IMG/VR virus record: IMGVR_UViG_3300050821_002644
Location: 1-54,206 of that record
Source of the DNA: a virus
DNA: 54,206 nt
Reading direction: 5' to 3' (one strand)
Both the position numbers and the translations under genes were made by a program. This document shows positions 54,040 through 54,206 of this stretch, piece by piece. The notes under the pieces were generated by a model. The model made no database searches. It had not been told where the DNA came from and saw only the letters and a program-made list of their open reading frames with translations. Each line of letters begins with the position of its first letter. The first letter of the stretch is position 1.

Positions 54040-54206
54040 AATCTAATGAAGGCTTGCCTCATCCCACTATTTAGTTTTCAAGTATCAATTTTTTATAAAT
54101 ATTTAATTATTATTATTTTTTTATTTATTTTTTTTTTTTTGTTCTAACTATATTATAATAAAAGTTTTCAAGATCCTCTAGACCCCTGGGACTCAGACCT
54201 TGCCTA
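54040..54206. repeat. Right direct terminal repeat
   Basis: Repeats 1-164 with three more T in the long T-run. See the left copy. The last bases (TTGCCTA) match the end of the left copy exactly. Confidence 0.9.

Noticed and set aside
1-54206. CRISPR arrays, insertion sequences, integrase and attachment sites
   Set aside because: No regularly spaced repeats, transposase or recombinase genes were seen on either strand.

Overview
This window looks like one complete genome of a tailed, siphovirus-type bacteriophage. The first 164 bases recur as the last 167, and the only difference I see is a T-run of 10 versus 13. The repeat lies just before the terminase genes, so it is best read as a direct terminal repeat (or the overlap of a circular assembly). 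The moderately GC-rich coding DNA, frequent GTG/TTG starts, two exported proteins with actinobacterial-style signal peptides, and the style of the small genes suggest an actinobacterial host, Streptomyces or a relative. That host call is inference. I see no integrase, partition system or clear lysogeny repressor, so a lytic lifestyle is likely.

Left arm (235-22555, + strand): small and large terminase, DUF935/Mu gp29-like portal, several beta-rich virion proteins, a repeat-built fibre-like protein, a short Lys/Ala-rich basic protein, Mu I-like protease/scaffold, decoration protein, major capsid protein, connectors, tail tube, tail-assembly chaperones with a canonical -1 slippery site (CCCAAAC), tape measure with a transglycosylase-like domain, distal tail and minor tail proteins, then a lysis cassette (coiled-coil membrane protein, small basic protein, membrane protein, GH25 endolysin, holin candidate). 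Two matching promoters (TTGTGY-18-TATAAT) stand before this block. A large hairpin at 22562-22615 ends it.

Right arm (22622-53985, - strand) converges on that hairpin. Replication and nucleotide genes come first: RuvC-like resolvase, HNH-like protein, a uracil-DNA-glycosylase/DNA polymerase I fusion, DpdA-like transglycosylase, MazG-like enzymes, FolE-QueE-QueD-QueC, primase-helicase, ssDNA-binding-like protein, Sak4-like ATPase, Cas4/RecB-like nuclease and SNF2-type helicase. Together FolE, QueD, QueE, QueC and DpdA predict synthesis of preQ0 and its insertion into phage DNA in place of guanine. After two secreted proteins there are about 45 small, tightly overlapping, mostly unknown genes. 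These are driven by at least four minus-strand promoters of the same TTG-18-TATAAT form and separated by UUCG-capped hairpins.

Most notable: (1) the basic protein at 6713 starts with almost the same peptide as the major capsid protein; (2) the 8-mer CCACAGGG occurs at least 24 times, scattered on both strands; (3) a 126-nt RNA at 46533-46658 has a perfect tRNA T-arm and acceptor stem but no normal tRNA body; (4) a 14-bp hairpin buries the ribosome site of the fibre-like gene; (5) same-strand neighbours repeatedly overlap by 70-200 nt.
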